From contig WMKJ01000031.1 in assembly GCA_009733715.1 (NCBI GenBank), positions 1-64,000 on the forward strand: DNA of 64,000 nt, written 5' to 3'. The notes below the pieces were generated by a model. That model had not been told where the DNA came from. It saw only the letters and a list, made by a program, of their open reading frames with translations, and made no database searches. This DNA comes from Herpomyces periplanetae (lineage: Eukaryota; Ascomycota; Laboulbeniomycetes; Herpomycetales; Herpomycetaceae). Both the position numbers and the translations under genes were made by a program. Position 1 is the first letter of the stretch, and each line of letters starts with the position of its first letter. Shown here in pieces: positions 31,338 through 43,300 of the stretch.

Positions 31338-33679
31338 ATGGGCTCTGCTAATTCGACGACCACTAATGTTGATGATCCTAGACAATACTCATCAAAGGAC
31401 TCCTTTACCTTCACCATGCCGTCTACAAAACTAGTACGCAAAAGGCATGTCATTGCCAAAACCGACCCTAATCAGCAAACGCCTTCATCCTCTCGACCGT
31501 CGCGCACCGGACTTTTCTTCTCCCGTTCCGCTTCCAAACATCATGCAGCATCTACTGCATCGAAGACATCCGATACTCTAAATCCTGGCCTTAACACAGA
31601 GCCCCTTCCTCTACCTTTACCTCCCCCTCCCCATCCGCCTCCTATACCTGGTCAGGACTTGACACCCGGCTCTACCCATAGACCCCCTTCATCTCAAACT
31701 GCAAATCCTCCTTATCAAAATTACCCCATTGATATGGATCCGAATTTTAATCAAACACCATACAGTCATTTGCAAGCTCAACATGGATATCTAAATGCTT
31801 ATATCCCACCATACCCACCCTTAAAATCCGATTCCGTTCCAGTCCCCTCAGGCTCTTCTAACATCCCGCATCATTCCCAGCTTCATCATCAATCTCCGAC
31901 GGCGGCAACGGGGACGGCAACGAGTTATTATCCCCTTTCCTCGGGCACGGAACCTGCTCAGCCTATTTTAACGTTCCAACCCCCTTCCGATCCTTTGTAC
32001 CCACAATCCATTTCTTCACTTCATTACTCTCAGGATATGAATAACAGTGTTATTCCTCCTCTATCTCAACCACCGCCACCACCATCACTCTCGTCAAATT
32101 CACCTCATCTACAACAGCTTGATCGTCGAAATACTACCGCATCTGTCCCAATATCTCATCAGCATGAATTCCGTTATACCATGAAATCGTTGCCAACACC
32201 ACCACCACTTAATTCTCTATCACAGTACCCAAATTATATAGCACCGGCTACTTCTACTGTTACCGCGGCCATGATGACATCTTCACACTCATCGACACCA
32301 CCATACCGTGGACCGGCCTATACTCCATCTTACACCCACGTTTCTCAACCTAGGCCTATTCAACCCATGCGTCACAGACAGTCAAATCCTTTGTTCAACG
32401 GGAATTCGACTACAGCACCAACCGGTGGGAGTCCGTACAATAATCCGGCGGCACCTTTACCTTCACCACCACTTAGCAGTGCAGCTGCTAAGCTGAGCGA
32501 TTCAATCGGTAATGAAGCTGCATTATTGAGCAATCCAGCCTTTCCACCGTCTCCCTCTCTTCGATCTACCAAGGACAATGATTCGTCACCATCTCCGCCT
32601 ACCCAGTTTACCACAGAGAGTAGTGATGCAGTTCCTTCATCTGCTCCGGAGATTGAAGATATTGTCCCCGACCCTGATGTTTCTTATCCACCCATTGATC
32701 ATGTTGCAAGCGCGGTTCGTTCCGCCCAACATACACCGATCCAAGAACCCAATTCCGCGAATACAGCGATTCCTCAAAAATTGTCCCCGGAAAATGAGCA
32801 AAAATTGATAACCGCTTTAGAGAAGTGGATTCATATTCGCGTAAGTGGTTTGTATTATGGTCATCCACCCGCGCCCCCGCGCCCCCGCGCGCATGTGCGT
32901 ATCAAGTGTCTTAATTCTCTTGAATCGTTGTTATCGTCTTCGCCATCAGCTCTGATTTTGAATTTCCCTTTTCTGGACTAACTTATCTTCACATCCAGTC
33001 TATGAGTGCGGAAAAATTAGCAGCAGATCGACTTCCCCCCCCCCCTCCTGCAGGCACCGCCACTGAACCTTCTTCGGATTCTTCCAACGCAGCTATTACA
33101 ACTACGGCTTCTACAGAGGATGATGGTCCTGATGTAGGGTCGAATGTTACCGATGCGAAATTACTCGATGCAGCAGCTGTAGAATGTAACAAGTCATCTT
33201 CGTGGGCTGTGCCATCGATTGTCAGTTTACTACATCCTCGCCCACTCGGGTCTCCTGCACCTTCGCTCAACGTTTCTCAAATTCGATGTTTTCAGAATCA
33301 TCAGGACTTTTTCGTAACTAGAGGAATTACTCATCCTATTCATTGCATGCTTTGCTTCACACGCAATGATCAGCCTGCTAACCCTAAAATGAATCGTTGG
33401 TTTTGCTGCGTGTTTTGTTACCTGAGAGTTTGTGAACCTTGTCGTTACCGTGTTCGGGAATTGGTTAATCTCCAAAATTCCGCGACTAACCACCCGGTAT
33501 CTAATCAACCGAACCTACCTTCACTACATCGACTGCCGTCTCACTACAATTCCCAGCTTCAATACCCTTTCCAACAACAACAGCAACAGCAGCAACAATC
33601 AATACAGCTACAGGCTTCCTCAGATTCTAATATTCAAACTGTTCCCTCTTCACCTCAACCTCAAGTTTTGGCTGCATAA
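31338..33679 (+). CDS. Unknown fungal protein with Cys-rich zinc-ribbon-like C-terminus
   Basis: Two exons: 31338-32840 and 32999-33679, phase 0 across a 158-nt intron (GTAAGT...TCCAG); 727 aa. Start is a good context (ACCATGG). The N-terminus MGSANSTTT fits an N-myristoylation signal (Gly2, Ser6). Residues about 60-470 are Pro/Ser/Thr/Gln-rich and probably disordered. The splice joins a helix (LEKWIHIRSMSAEKLAADRL). Near residues 605-645 is the only folded-looking module: FFVTRGITHPIHCMLCF, then WFCCVFCYLRVCEPCRYR, three CxxC pairs that look zinc-binding. A poly-Gln run follows. I do not recognise the family beyond related fungal proteins of unknown function. An 11-C run in exon 2 (Pro run) is prone to length change. 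The intron holds GC-only repeats. Confidence 0.8.
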
Positions 33680-34556
33680 CTTCTCGATATGATAATGCAA
33701 CGTCAACGGACTATCTCATCTAATATTTTCGCCTTTCAGACAAACTTTATCTTGATCTTCATAGCTGGTCAATCAACCTATTGTGTTGACGAACTAGTCA
33801 ATGTGTCTTTACATTTGGTCGTTGCTTGATGTTACAACTTTCTAACTGCGCTACTTCCCCACTACTACAACCACACTACTTTGGAAGAAAGTTGGTCTAA
33901 TCATCTTTATCGTCCTCATCGTCACCGTCTCACATTAAAACATCAAACCATACACACTTTCAATTATACAATCATGCTCGTTTTTGTTTAATTTTCAATG
34001 CTCGCCAGCCCTACACTCTCACCCTTCCACCGTCTTCCTTGCCCCCCAACTACCATTTTCTCTTCTTATCTATTTCCACCTTTTTCTCATAATACCGTGG
34101 GACTCTGTAATCCGTTTCTTGCCATGCCCTTCCCATTATGTAATTTGTGCATATCATTAATGGTTCGGATTTCAGGATTCTATGGCTAGCCAGTGAACCC
34201 GGGATCGTGCACACGACAAGAATTGGCGAGTAATGGAGTGCTGGTACGATATGAGTAAGTACTGTACAGCAGGTGTTGTCACGCACGTTTCTTACGTGCT
34301 CGTGTGAGTTTACCAGGGTAATGGTGGTGCTAACACTGGGCATGCATGCTGGCTGGCTGGCCCGTCGGCTGTATTGGTGAACGGGGACTAGTTCTGTGGC
34401 TATAGCTATGGCAAGGGTGTGGAGATTTTTTCGTGTGAATTTCTTACTGTGATAGTATTAATCTAGTTGGTCTACTTTGGGCGTACTACTTCGGCTTTTT
34501 ACGGCAAACTCCCGTGCGTTGAACTCGTCATAGAAGTCTCTGGGCGGTTACGCGTA

Positions 34557-34610
34557 CGTGAATGTGGGTGTGGGTATGGGTTCGTATGCCGGTGTATACG
34601 TGTACGTCTG
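34557..34610. repeat. Hexamer-phased array, 9 units
   Basis: Units cgtgaa, tgtggg, tgtggg, tatggg, ttcgta, tgccgg, tgtata, cgtgta, cgtctg. Confidence 0.55.
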
Positions 34611-35355
34611 ACTTTACTCGTAACGTATGTATTTGTGTACTTTGTAGTACGGTTAGACTAGCTGGCATCGGGCTGCTTTTGCTAGTCTTTGCCTTGTTAG
34701 CGCATATTTGGATGTGTCCGGGTTGTTACATTCTCTTGGGAATTAAGAAAACGATTATACCATTTTGCCTTTGGCATAGCAGTTTCATCATTGATACGGC
34801 GGTCGGTAGTGTCTTTTTCTGTTAGTTTTCACCACGGGCGTTGGTATTCGTTGTACATGACGAATTTTTTGTAATTCATCTTTGTTGGTATACGGAGGTT
34901 GTACGTGTGTGTGCGTGCGTGTATGCCTGAATGTGAAATGGGGCATTGTACGTGCGCGCGTACTTCTGGTCATAATCGCATTGTTGTTACCTGAGAAGAT
35001 GAAAGGCTAGCTTGAAGCGCGAGGACGGCTAAGTAACGCTGCTTATCTGTGTGTGTTTGAATATGAATCTTGTAATTAACCGAATTGGTGTTAGCCAAAT
35101 CACCTACTGTGTGAACGGGTACCGTGAAAGTCTAAATTGGCTGAGTGTGTGCGTACTTGCGGATAATTATTAGTGTGATTTATCACATGGGTATGCCCTT
35201 GAGAGGTTCGGCGGCAACTGTGTTGTCCAGTTTCCACGATTATATTGACCCGTGAACATTACTGGTCGCTAGCATGCTAGAAAACTCGAGGTTCCTCGAG
35301 TGTGCGTGACGTGCACTGTGGATCATGTGGGCAAGCCAATTGAGAAACTGCGGTT

Positions 35356-35390
35356 ATAGCATGGCGTGACGTGGCGAGGTGGATTAGGTG
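35356..35390. repeat. Pentamer-phased array, 7 units
   Basis: Units atagc, atggc, gtgac, gtggc, gaggt, ggatt, aggtg. Confidence 0.5.
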
Positions 35391-35762
35391 AACCCGGCAA
35401 TTGGGCGACATATATGACACGTAGAGCGGTTTAATCAAGCCAATGATTAAGTGGTGATGCGTTGGTGTGTTTGCGTGTGTGTATGGTCGGGTGTTGCGTA
35501 AAGTAGTGATGTATGGCTGGCGAAACGAGTGCGTTGGTGGTCGTTAGGCCAAAGTTGAGCGGAAAAGAGAGAAGAAACGACTGTTTAATGGAGAAAAAAA
35601 GTTGAAAAATCTTGAACGTTTCTTTTGAAGTACATGTGAGAGCAACACAACGATTCACCGAGAACGAACAGACGACGAGAGCGGCGCACCTACAACAACG
35701 ATAACGGCAACGTAGAAACACCATCGGATTTCGTGCAAAACTACGGTTTATCGAGCGACACT

Positions 35763-37326
35763 ATGAGTGGATTTGTACCAAGCTACCAGCAAGTTGCAAC
35801 GGTAGAAAAAACCCCGAGCTTAGTGGAACTGGCGGAGCGTGTAGTGAAACTAGCTCGACAAGTCGAACAAGCCATATCCAAACCACCGACACTCGTCGAC
35901 GATACCATGCGGAATTTACCCGCTGAGTATGAAACTGCTCGACAAGAGCTAATTGATACTAGTGGTCTTCTTAACGCACTGGCACGCGGTGGTGGGAGTT
36001 GTCGCTTCGGGCGAATTATCTCAACACTTTTCTCCGTAAGTTGACTGGCTTTTACGGAACGTTTACTCATCCACAGAAAAATTCACGATAATGGATCAAC
36101 AACCCGCGGAAGTGAACATGCTGATTAGTATAGACCTTTTCATTTCAAGCCATAGACTTTATCTACCGCTGTAAAATTGCGCAGCACGTTCCTGATAATG
36201 GAGATGTGTCGTATGGCCAACTTGCTCAAGCAACAGGAGTTCCGGAAACATGGTTGCGTCGTGTGCTTCGTGTTGGAATGACCATCGGGTTATTTTACGA
36301 ATCGCGACCGGGTCGGGTAGCTCATACAGCAGACACACGAGATTTAAAAAACAGCGCTAGTCTGCGAGACTTTGTCGGTAGCCAACTTAACATAGTTCTA
36401 GCGCCGAGTCATGAACTTGGAGCATATCTTGCTACACCGGGTCGAAAAGAATCTGATGATCCTGTGAACACCGCATTTTGTGCTCATTTTAATACACAAC
36501 AACCCTTTCACACTTACTTGGAAGCTCATCCTCACTTGTTTACGCTGTTCAGCGGAATGATGACTCGTAAGTTTGCTACATTTAACTATACAGTACGCCG
36601 CAGCACAGTGCGATGATGTGGTGTGAGTGCACGTAATTTTTACGCGGATAAATAGGTTGGTAGTATACTGAGTCTAGCGTACGTGCATGCGTATGCTCGG
36701 TTTTAGACGCTAGTGACTGTATGGAAGACTGGGCTGAAAGCGTCAGTAAAATTTATCCATGGGATAAATTGCCCGCTAAAAGTATTACGGCCGACCTAGG
36801 GGGTGGTAACGGGCATACTTGTGCGCGTTTAGCGCAAGATCATCCTGACTTAGTTTTCCGGGTCATGGATCTTGATGCTGCTAATCAGCATACCCGGGCA
36901 AACCTGTCGGCGCAGGCAACGGCAGTGGAATTCGTAGTTCACGATTTTTTCAAGCCCATGCCTTGCATTGTACAAGTGTGCATGTTTATGCAAATCTTTC
37001 ATAATTGGAGCGATTCTTACTGTAAACGTATAATTTCTGCGCTTGTACCCGCTTGTCAAAAGGGTACTCACTTGTTAATCATTGATCGTGTAGTTCCCGA
37101 ATCCGATCCAGACACAGATGACACAGTTGAGCGTACAAGCGCGGCCGCTTATCGCGAAATTTTGGACCTTGATCTTGTCATGCTTCAACAATTTAACGCT
37201 CAGGAACGCTCGTTAAACGAATTTAGGCGTCTTGTAACGTCTTCTGAACCTCGCTTCGTGTACGAAAAGGTTTACTATGATCAGCTGGGTGGTTTTGGCA
37301 TTATCGACTTTGTGTGGACTGGTTAA
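35763..37326 (+). CDS. SAM-dependent O-methyltransferase (fungal, PF00891 type)
   Basis: Three exons: 35763-36035, 36134-36566, 36707-37326; introns of 98 and 140 nt; 441 aa. Exon 1 and the start of exon 2 form the N-terminal dimerisation/winged-helix part (KIAQHVPDNGDVSYGQLAQA). Exon 3 has SAM-binding motif I (ADLGGGNGH, about residues 262-271), the HDFFKPMP motif and the catalytic-base region FHNWSD with His at about 332, where plant-type enzymes have HDW. Such enzymes methylate hydroxyls of polyketides or phenols. No polyketide synthase or other biosynthetic gene lies in the window, so this is a stand-alone gene. An in-frame GTG at 35733 is not used; the first ATG is at 35763. The first acceptor (TATAG at 36133) is the only one that keeps phase. 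It is convergent with the phosphatase gene, stops 136 bp apart. Confidence 0.88.
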
Positions 37327-37462
37327 ATATGGCGGCGACGGCGACGCCGCCATCGATGGCTTTATCTGTTTTACTCTGTACACAACTCTATATTTTAAAT
37401 CAACACTTTTATTCATTCTTGTCAAACACTTTTCTTTCTACTGTGTAGTTCGCTTTTGCTCA

Positions 37463-40318
37463 TCACAAGATGGTGAGATTATCATCCTCTAGCCCATTCT
37501 GAGTGTCCGCTAATCGCTGGTTTCTACCTGATAACCGGGCTCGTAAATCTGTATTTTGAAGTGGTGATGACGACGACGATGACAGACCCAGGCAATGCGC
37601 TATGAGGAAGAATATGTCGATATTATTGTGAGTACCGGCAAATAATTCCTGACATCCCGATGGCCCAAGTGCGTAAATGGGAACATCGGTAAGTGAATGT
37701 ACTCCTCTGGAATAGTCTACGGGCAACGTCCCGTTAACCAGGATGCCAGATATGTTGGCATTTGGCTTTGCGTAAACTAGATTTGGTTTTACGCACGCAC
37801 ACACCCAATAGTTAACTCTAAACTTTCGCGATACGTTAAAAGTCGCAAAAAACTTACAGTCTTTCTGGCCTAGGATCATCAAATTCTCGCTCGCTTGACG
37901 AACACCATATGGGTTCACTGAATATCCTTCAATACGGTCTGGGCCTGAAGTGATTCCGGAATACAAGGCATATCGCGGTTCCCAATTCATGGGGAAACCA
38001 GTAGATGTGATGTTACTGAGAGGATCGTTCGGCTTTACGGTATAATCACTTGAACCGGCTTTTCCATACACAGCAATAGCATTACGTTTTAATCGCTCAG
38101 ACGTAGAATTTAACGGGACTTGATTCGAAGTGATAATCGTTCCATTATTGGATTGACCATCATTACTATGGGCTCGCAAATATTCCGTATCCACTGTTCC
38201 CATAACATCATAACCGTGGCCATGATCAGCCGTTACAATGACAAGGGTATCACGAAGCAAGTTCATTTGTTTCAAGGTAGAAATAGTGGCATTTACGGCA
38301 TAATCCAGTTCGAGAATTTCCCCAAGAGCTCGAGTATAGTCTAAATTGTGCATCATCTTATCAATGCTGGCAGCTTCACTCAGCAAAACCCATCCTGTTT
38401 GGTTATGTCGAGTGGCCAGAGTGTGTATAGCCTTAACTGTCATTTCCGTAAGACCAGGTTGATCCGTAGCATATTCATTTTCGTGAGTGGGAGAGGAAAA
38501 TTTTTGAACTAAATTTCCCCGATAAACGTTACGATCAAGCCAGGTATCTAAGTTAAGTCGGTGAAAAATCCCCAAAAGCTTTTCTCGGGGGTTGACCTGG
38601 GATAATTGTGTCGCATTGTGAACAAGCTGAAATCCCTTTTGAGCAAACTTATCGTAATAGTTTATACTGTTGTTAGCCTCAGTTCGTTGGAAATATTTTC
38701 CTCCTCCACCCATTAATACATCGGGACCGTTCCATTTTCCCGTTGGCCACGTCGTATTAGTTATTCCGTTTAGGAAAGCCTCGATAATGTGCATTTTCTC
38801 ATCTGACAAGGCGTTTGGTACGTTTTGTTGTATTAGCATGAATTATTCCCATAATTATCAGTAAAATCCTTACATCTGTCAGCCGTATGAGCAAACGTAG
38901 CAGCTGGTGTAGCATCTAATACAGTTGCAGTTGTGACAATTCCAACTCCACCTTTAAATAATCTCCAAAACATTTCGAATATAGTTTCGAACTTGGGATC
39001 GTCTAGAGCATTGTCGCTACTATCATGATAAACTCCAACACATCCCGAACTTGATTTATGCCCACCTATGATAGAAGCTGCTGAGTTGGCAGAATCCGTG
39101 ATAATCGAATCCATTGAATGCGTCATTTGGTGTCCTTTTGGTATTAAGGGGGAAGTATACCCTCAAATCATTAGTTAATTATTCCATTTTGATCATCAAT
39201 AACACTATCATGATGAAAAGGTGGATGGGCGTGAGATTGAATTTACCTATGACGGGGAATTTATCCAAAGTCTGCCAAAAGAATATATCAGTGCATAGTG
39301 AAGTGAATGATACAAGGTTAACATGGAAGAGATAACTGGATACAATTGGAAATATTTAAAAAATGGGAAACTTATACTGACCAATCTACTGCGGAATCGT
39401 CCATTGATACTGTGATGTCCAATAACTCGCGCAGCGGATATCATGTTCGTAGTCATTCCTACGAAATCGTTAATTTGATATAGGAATAAAGATGTGCAAA
39501 TTAACTCAACTTCGTACCATCTCCAATGAATATTACAACATTCTTGATTCGTCGTTCACTTCCAACATCTCGAACTAACCAAGATGCTGTGGTGGTTTTC
39601 CCCAATCCATACTTTAAAGTTGCCGTATACTCGCCGGGTCCTGATAATGATACTTGTCGATACACCTTTGATACAACATTGACGAGCACTGGAGTACCGG
39701 CATCGTGTTTAAATTGATCTAATTATACATTTTGTTTGTCAATTGATTTTGAACTCCATTAAGACAGCTTCGTGGTCTTTGTATACCACTTACCTTCAAA
39801 ATATGTAAAATTCCATCGTTCTAACTCAGGTTCACTGACTCCAAAATACTGTTCTGCACTGAACTCCTGACCACCTCTTGGTTGAATGGTAAGGTTGAAC
39901 TTTTCATTTAAATCATCATCGCCAACTGCTTCTGATCCATTTTGGGGTGCATGAACCTATGATTCATACAAGGTTAGGCAACTAAAGGGTGTGTTACCAT
40001 TAGTGTTAAACTATATGTTCTTACCTCGATACGAATATCAAAATATTGTCCTCCCAAAAAATCTGCCCTATCTCGATAATTTGGTTATCTATTTGTATTA
40101 TCATCATGGGTGCTACGCACTTACTGGTCGGGCGGTAATATACATCCTAAAGTTAAATTATCATCAGTTTATGTTTAATTTTTTTCATTGGGGATTCCTT
40201 AGTTCATAATCTTACCCATAGAAGGACATCCTCCTAATCGTACAAAGCGACAATGGCTAAATTTGATAAGTATACTTAATAGTAAACCAATAAACCCTCG
40301 ATCTTGAATTCTCCCCAT
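37463..40318 (-). CDS. Secreted alkaline phosphatase (PhoA superfamily), ten exons
   Basis: Exons (-): 40318-40216, 40146-40125, 40067-40025, 39956-39794, 39718-39518, 39458-39382, 39271-39247, 39134-38874, 38802-37858, 37776-37463; all phases close, 717 aa. Exon 1 starts MGRIQDRGFIGLLLSILIKF, a signal peptide ending near SHC. The mature N-terminus reads GCILPPDQADFLGGQYFDIR, typical of the fungal/bacterial family. Metal and catalytic residues are all present: Asp177 (IFIGDGMTT), nucleophile Ser226 (ITDSANSAAS), Glu441/Asp446/His450 (SEAASIDKMMHN), Asp491/His492 (TADHGHG) and His640 (GVHSLTDVP). Several N-x-S/T sites fit secretion or vacuolar delivery. It hydrolyses phosphate monoesters. Exons 2 (22 nt) and 7 (25 nt) are micro-exons required to restore conserved residues. 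The tail after HCLGL is Ser-rich and unconserved. Confidence 0.92.
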
Positions 40319-43300
40319 TTCTTCAAATTTGTAAATAGTCCGTGCGCACACTAGAAAACCCAGCAATGAATCCGGACAACACTCGTTATATAGATTTACT
40401 CGTAAACCAAACGTTTACACCTCATAGCTCCTATGCCTCAATTCCTTCTTACAAGACTGTAATCCCCCTCCCTTCCTGTGATTTGTTTCTATATCCATCT
40501 CTTTAGTTAAGGAATTGGATAACCTCCCTTCATTCGCCGGACAACTTGGGGTGAATTTGACTCTTTTCTACGTTCCTTGTACGCTATATCATGAAAGATT
40601 TAGCTTGGTTTGATTTGGCTTGTGTGCCAATCGAATAAATGACATGAACATCCAAATCCGGGAGATCCTTCATACTTTTAAACAACCATACCACCAATCT
40701 TTAGGTCAAAATTGCTTGGTTCTATTGCTTTTCATCTTGATCAATTCGATACTTTAACCCTGCTCCTCATTGCTACAAACTCTCCCTTACTTTCCTTTCC
40801 TTATTCTTATCCGTCATCTTTATTTCTTGCACCTTACTGCGTCTGGCAAGTTCCCCATAATGCTCCTTATCTTCCTCATGCATAAGATAACTCGTCACTG
40901 TTTCCGATACCATCAATTTTCCATTGGTAACATTCCTTTCACCATTATTTGCTCTTAGTATACCCTCAATTCATCTCTTTACCCTTCCCGATTCCTTTTA
41001 TCTGGGCCTGACAATCTGCCATACATCCTATACGTGCTACGCATAATCCATTAATGTTAGCCATCACCGATATTTCAAGCAAAGACGCATTTTGAACGTT
41101 TCCCTTGAAATATTCTGTACCTATCGCTGGCCAATTTCGTCCTTAAACCACACCCTACTTTCTTTCTATACTCCTCCAAAACTTTTTCAAATGTTACACT
41201 CCTCGTAATCCTTATCTCTTATTTTCTAATTTGGTTATTTTAGCTCTAATATCTCGCATGTTCCATCCACTAAATTTTATTTTTAAGCCGTCTTTATGAG
41301 TATAAAATGACGTTGAAACGCATAGCCGTTCAGATTGATTCTCCCTCAAGTTATTTAAGGCTTTAACAAATTATCTTCATGTCCATCTTCCTATTTATCC
41401 TGCCCACTTCAATCAATCAGCGTAACGTCATCGTAACTAATTCATTAGCCAACCTTTTCATGTTCATTTAATTCAACTGACTTTTTCTCTCATACGCTGC
41501 CCATGCCATACTTGTCTAGACAACTTCTATTTCATCTTCCCTGCCCGAGTTTTCCTTGACCATTTTTTCTCCTATGGCTAATTCCATCCTTCTCCCAACT
41601 AAACTACTGAAGCTAAATAGAAACTATTAGTGCACCACTTATTTGCTCAACACCAAGTATCGACCATTTTTACACCTGACGAATTTGTTTTTTTCACAAA
41701 TCTCCGCGTTTAATTTTCAATTTGTCCGGCCCAATAATCCTCCCTGTTTCTTGTTCCCTAGTACAATGTCATGTCTCCTAGTTTGCGACCAATATATTTT
41801 GTAATTGCCTTCTAACTAAATTATTTTCTCTTCCAGTTAAATTGTAATTGAATTTGTTTCCCCGAATTCACCAACAGCTCTACTTACCAGCCTTTCACAA
41901 ATTGAGACACATCTACGGATTTTACCACTCGGTTAAAGGATTGATAAGTCTTATAACTATTAATTGCACTAGATTAAAACAGCCAAGTGTATAAAACTTC
42001 ATGTCATTCGAGTCTCATCCTGTTCAAACAATCATTTTCCCTCAACTTTATTCCGCCTATAATGAACTTTGAGAGTATTTGGTCCGAACACTCCTCTGTC
42101 TAATTATGTAAAATTAAAATCATGTTAACAAATTCACTTTCGGTTTAGTCCTCACGCATAAAAATTCCGTCAAGTTCACTAGTCTTCACAGCAGGCTTTA
42201 TTCTATGCACTTCCTACTACCCCAGACCAAATCTGCTCTCCGCTGCAAATCATTAATTGCATCATTAACATGGTTCCGTTTAAAACTAGTACCAATCTAC
42301 CGACAATCCTGATCAAATTTATCTTATATCAGTCACTAATCATTTGAATCGCTCCAAGTCGTATTCGCCACTTAGAGGATCTCATGTTGCATCATTGTGA
42401 TTAACCTGGTAAAGATCTGCCTAATTTCTCCAGTAAACTTACCGATTATCCTCCTTATATTCATACCCCCCCACATATACTAATCGCGAATCTCCCAAGC
42501 TTTCGGATTCTTACCCTTAAATGCAGCAGTGATAACAACATAGTATGGATCTTGTTAGTGATTATTCTGTGTCAAGTCTTCTGCTAATATCGTAGAAACT
42601 CCATGAATACATGTCAAGATAGCAATTTAGTCCACTCTGACTAGTCCAACTTTGATAATGAAGTAGATAAAGCCTCTCCAGAGACATACCAGGATAAAAT
42701 ATGCCGGTAAATTAGGTATGTGAAAAGTTCCAAGGTTAAGCTATTAAGTCAATTGCTACTAATAATCAAAGATCCACTGTCACAACGACGTTAAATGCTA
42801 AGTTTGATATATTATTTCATTAAATTTTCGGTTGAAAGTTAGTTCTCCGCCAAAAAATCGTGCGTATAAATATTGTACGATGGGATATATCAATATTTTC
42901 CCGAGTTTTCACATACAGCATTAATAGTAAAGCTTTTACCTTCCATAGTCAACGACTATTTTGACCCAGAATAAACTGTATTTGTTCCCTAACTCAACAA
43001 AGTAATATAACCTTTTAACTTTCATAGCATCAAGCATCACCAAATGAACCCTCTATCCCGACAAGACAAAATATTTTACGTAAATCGGTTTGACTAGTGT
43101 GAATAATACTGAGCGTCGTAGTTTTAACCACAGCTAGCCTATAGGCTTGGTAAAACTAGTTAAATGGAGAACTTGGATGGGGTAAAGTGAATATCACGAC
43201 CAATTCAGTGCGTTTGTCCAAAATGAGCTTTGCGATCAAACATGTTGGAAACTTAGCAAATTATATGTTACAGAATTTCCAAGCCCATTGTATCAACCGG

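Larger units (their letters stand above)
33680..35762. other. 2.1-kb intergenic region
   Basis: 33.7-34.1 is C/T-rich and may be the 3' UTR of the gene ending at 33679. The rest is mixed, G/T-rich on the + strand, with a hexamer array (34557-34610), a pentamer array (35356-35390), a CTGG tetramer run near 34350 and a small hairpin ACTCGAGG-TT-CCTCGAGT at about 35284-35301. No gene recognised. Confidence 0.45.

Noticed and set aside
39247-39456. Reading the phosphatase straight through the region before GHQMTHS
   Set aside because: Only the model with a 25-nt exon keeps phase and restores the conserved DKFPVIG stretch; a direct junction gives extra unconserved residues.
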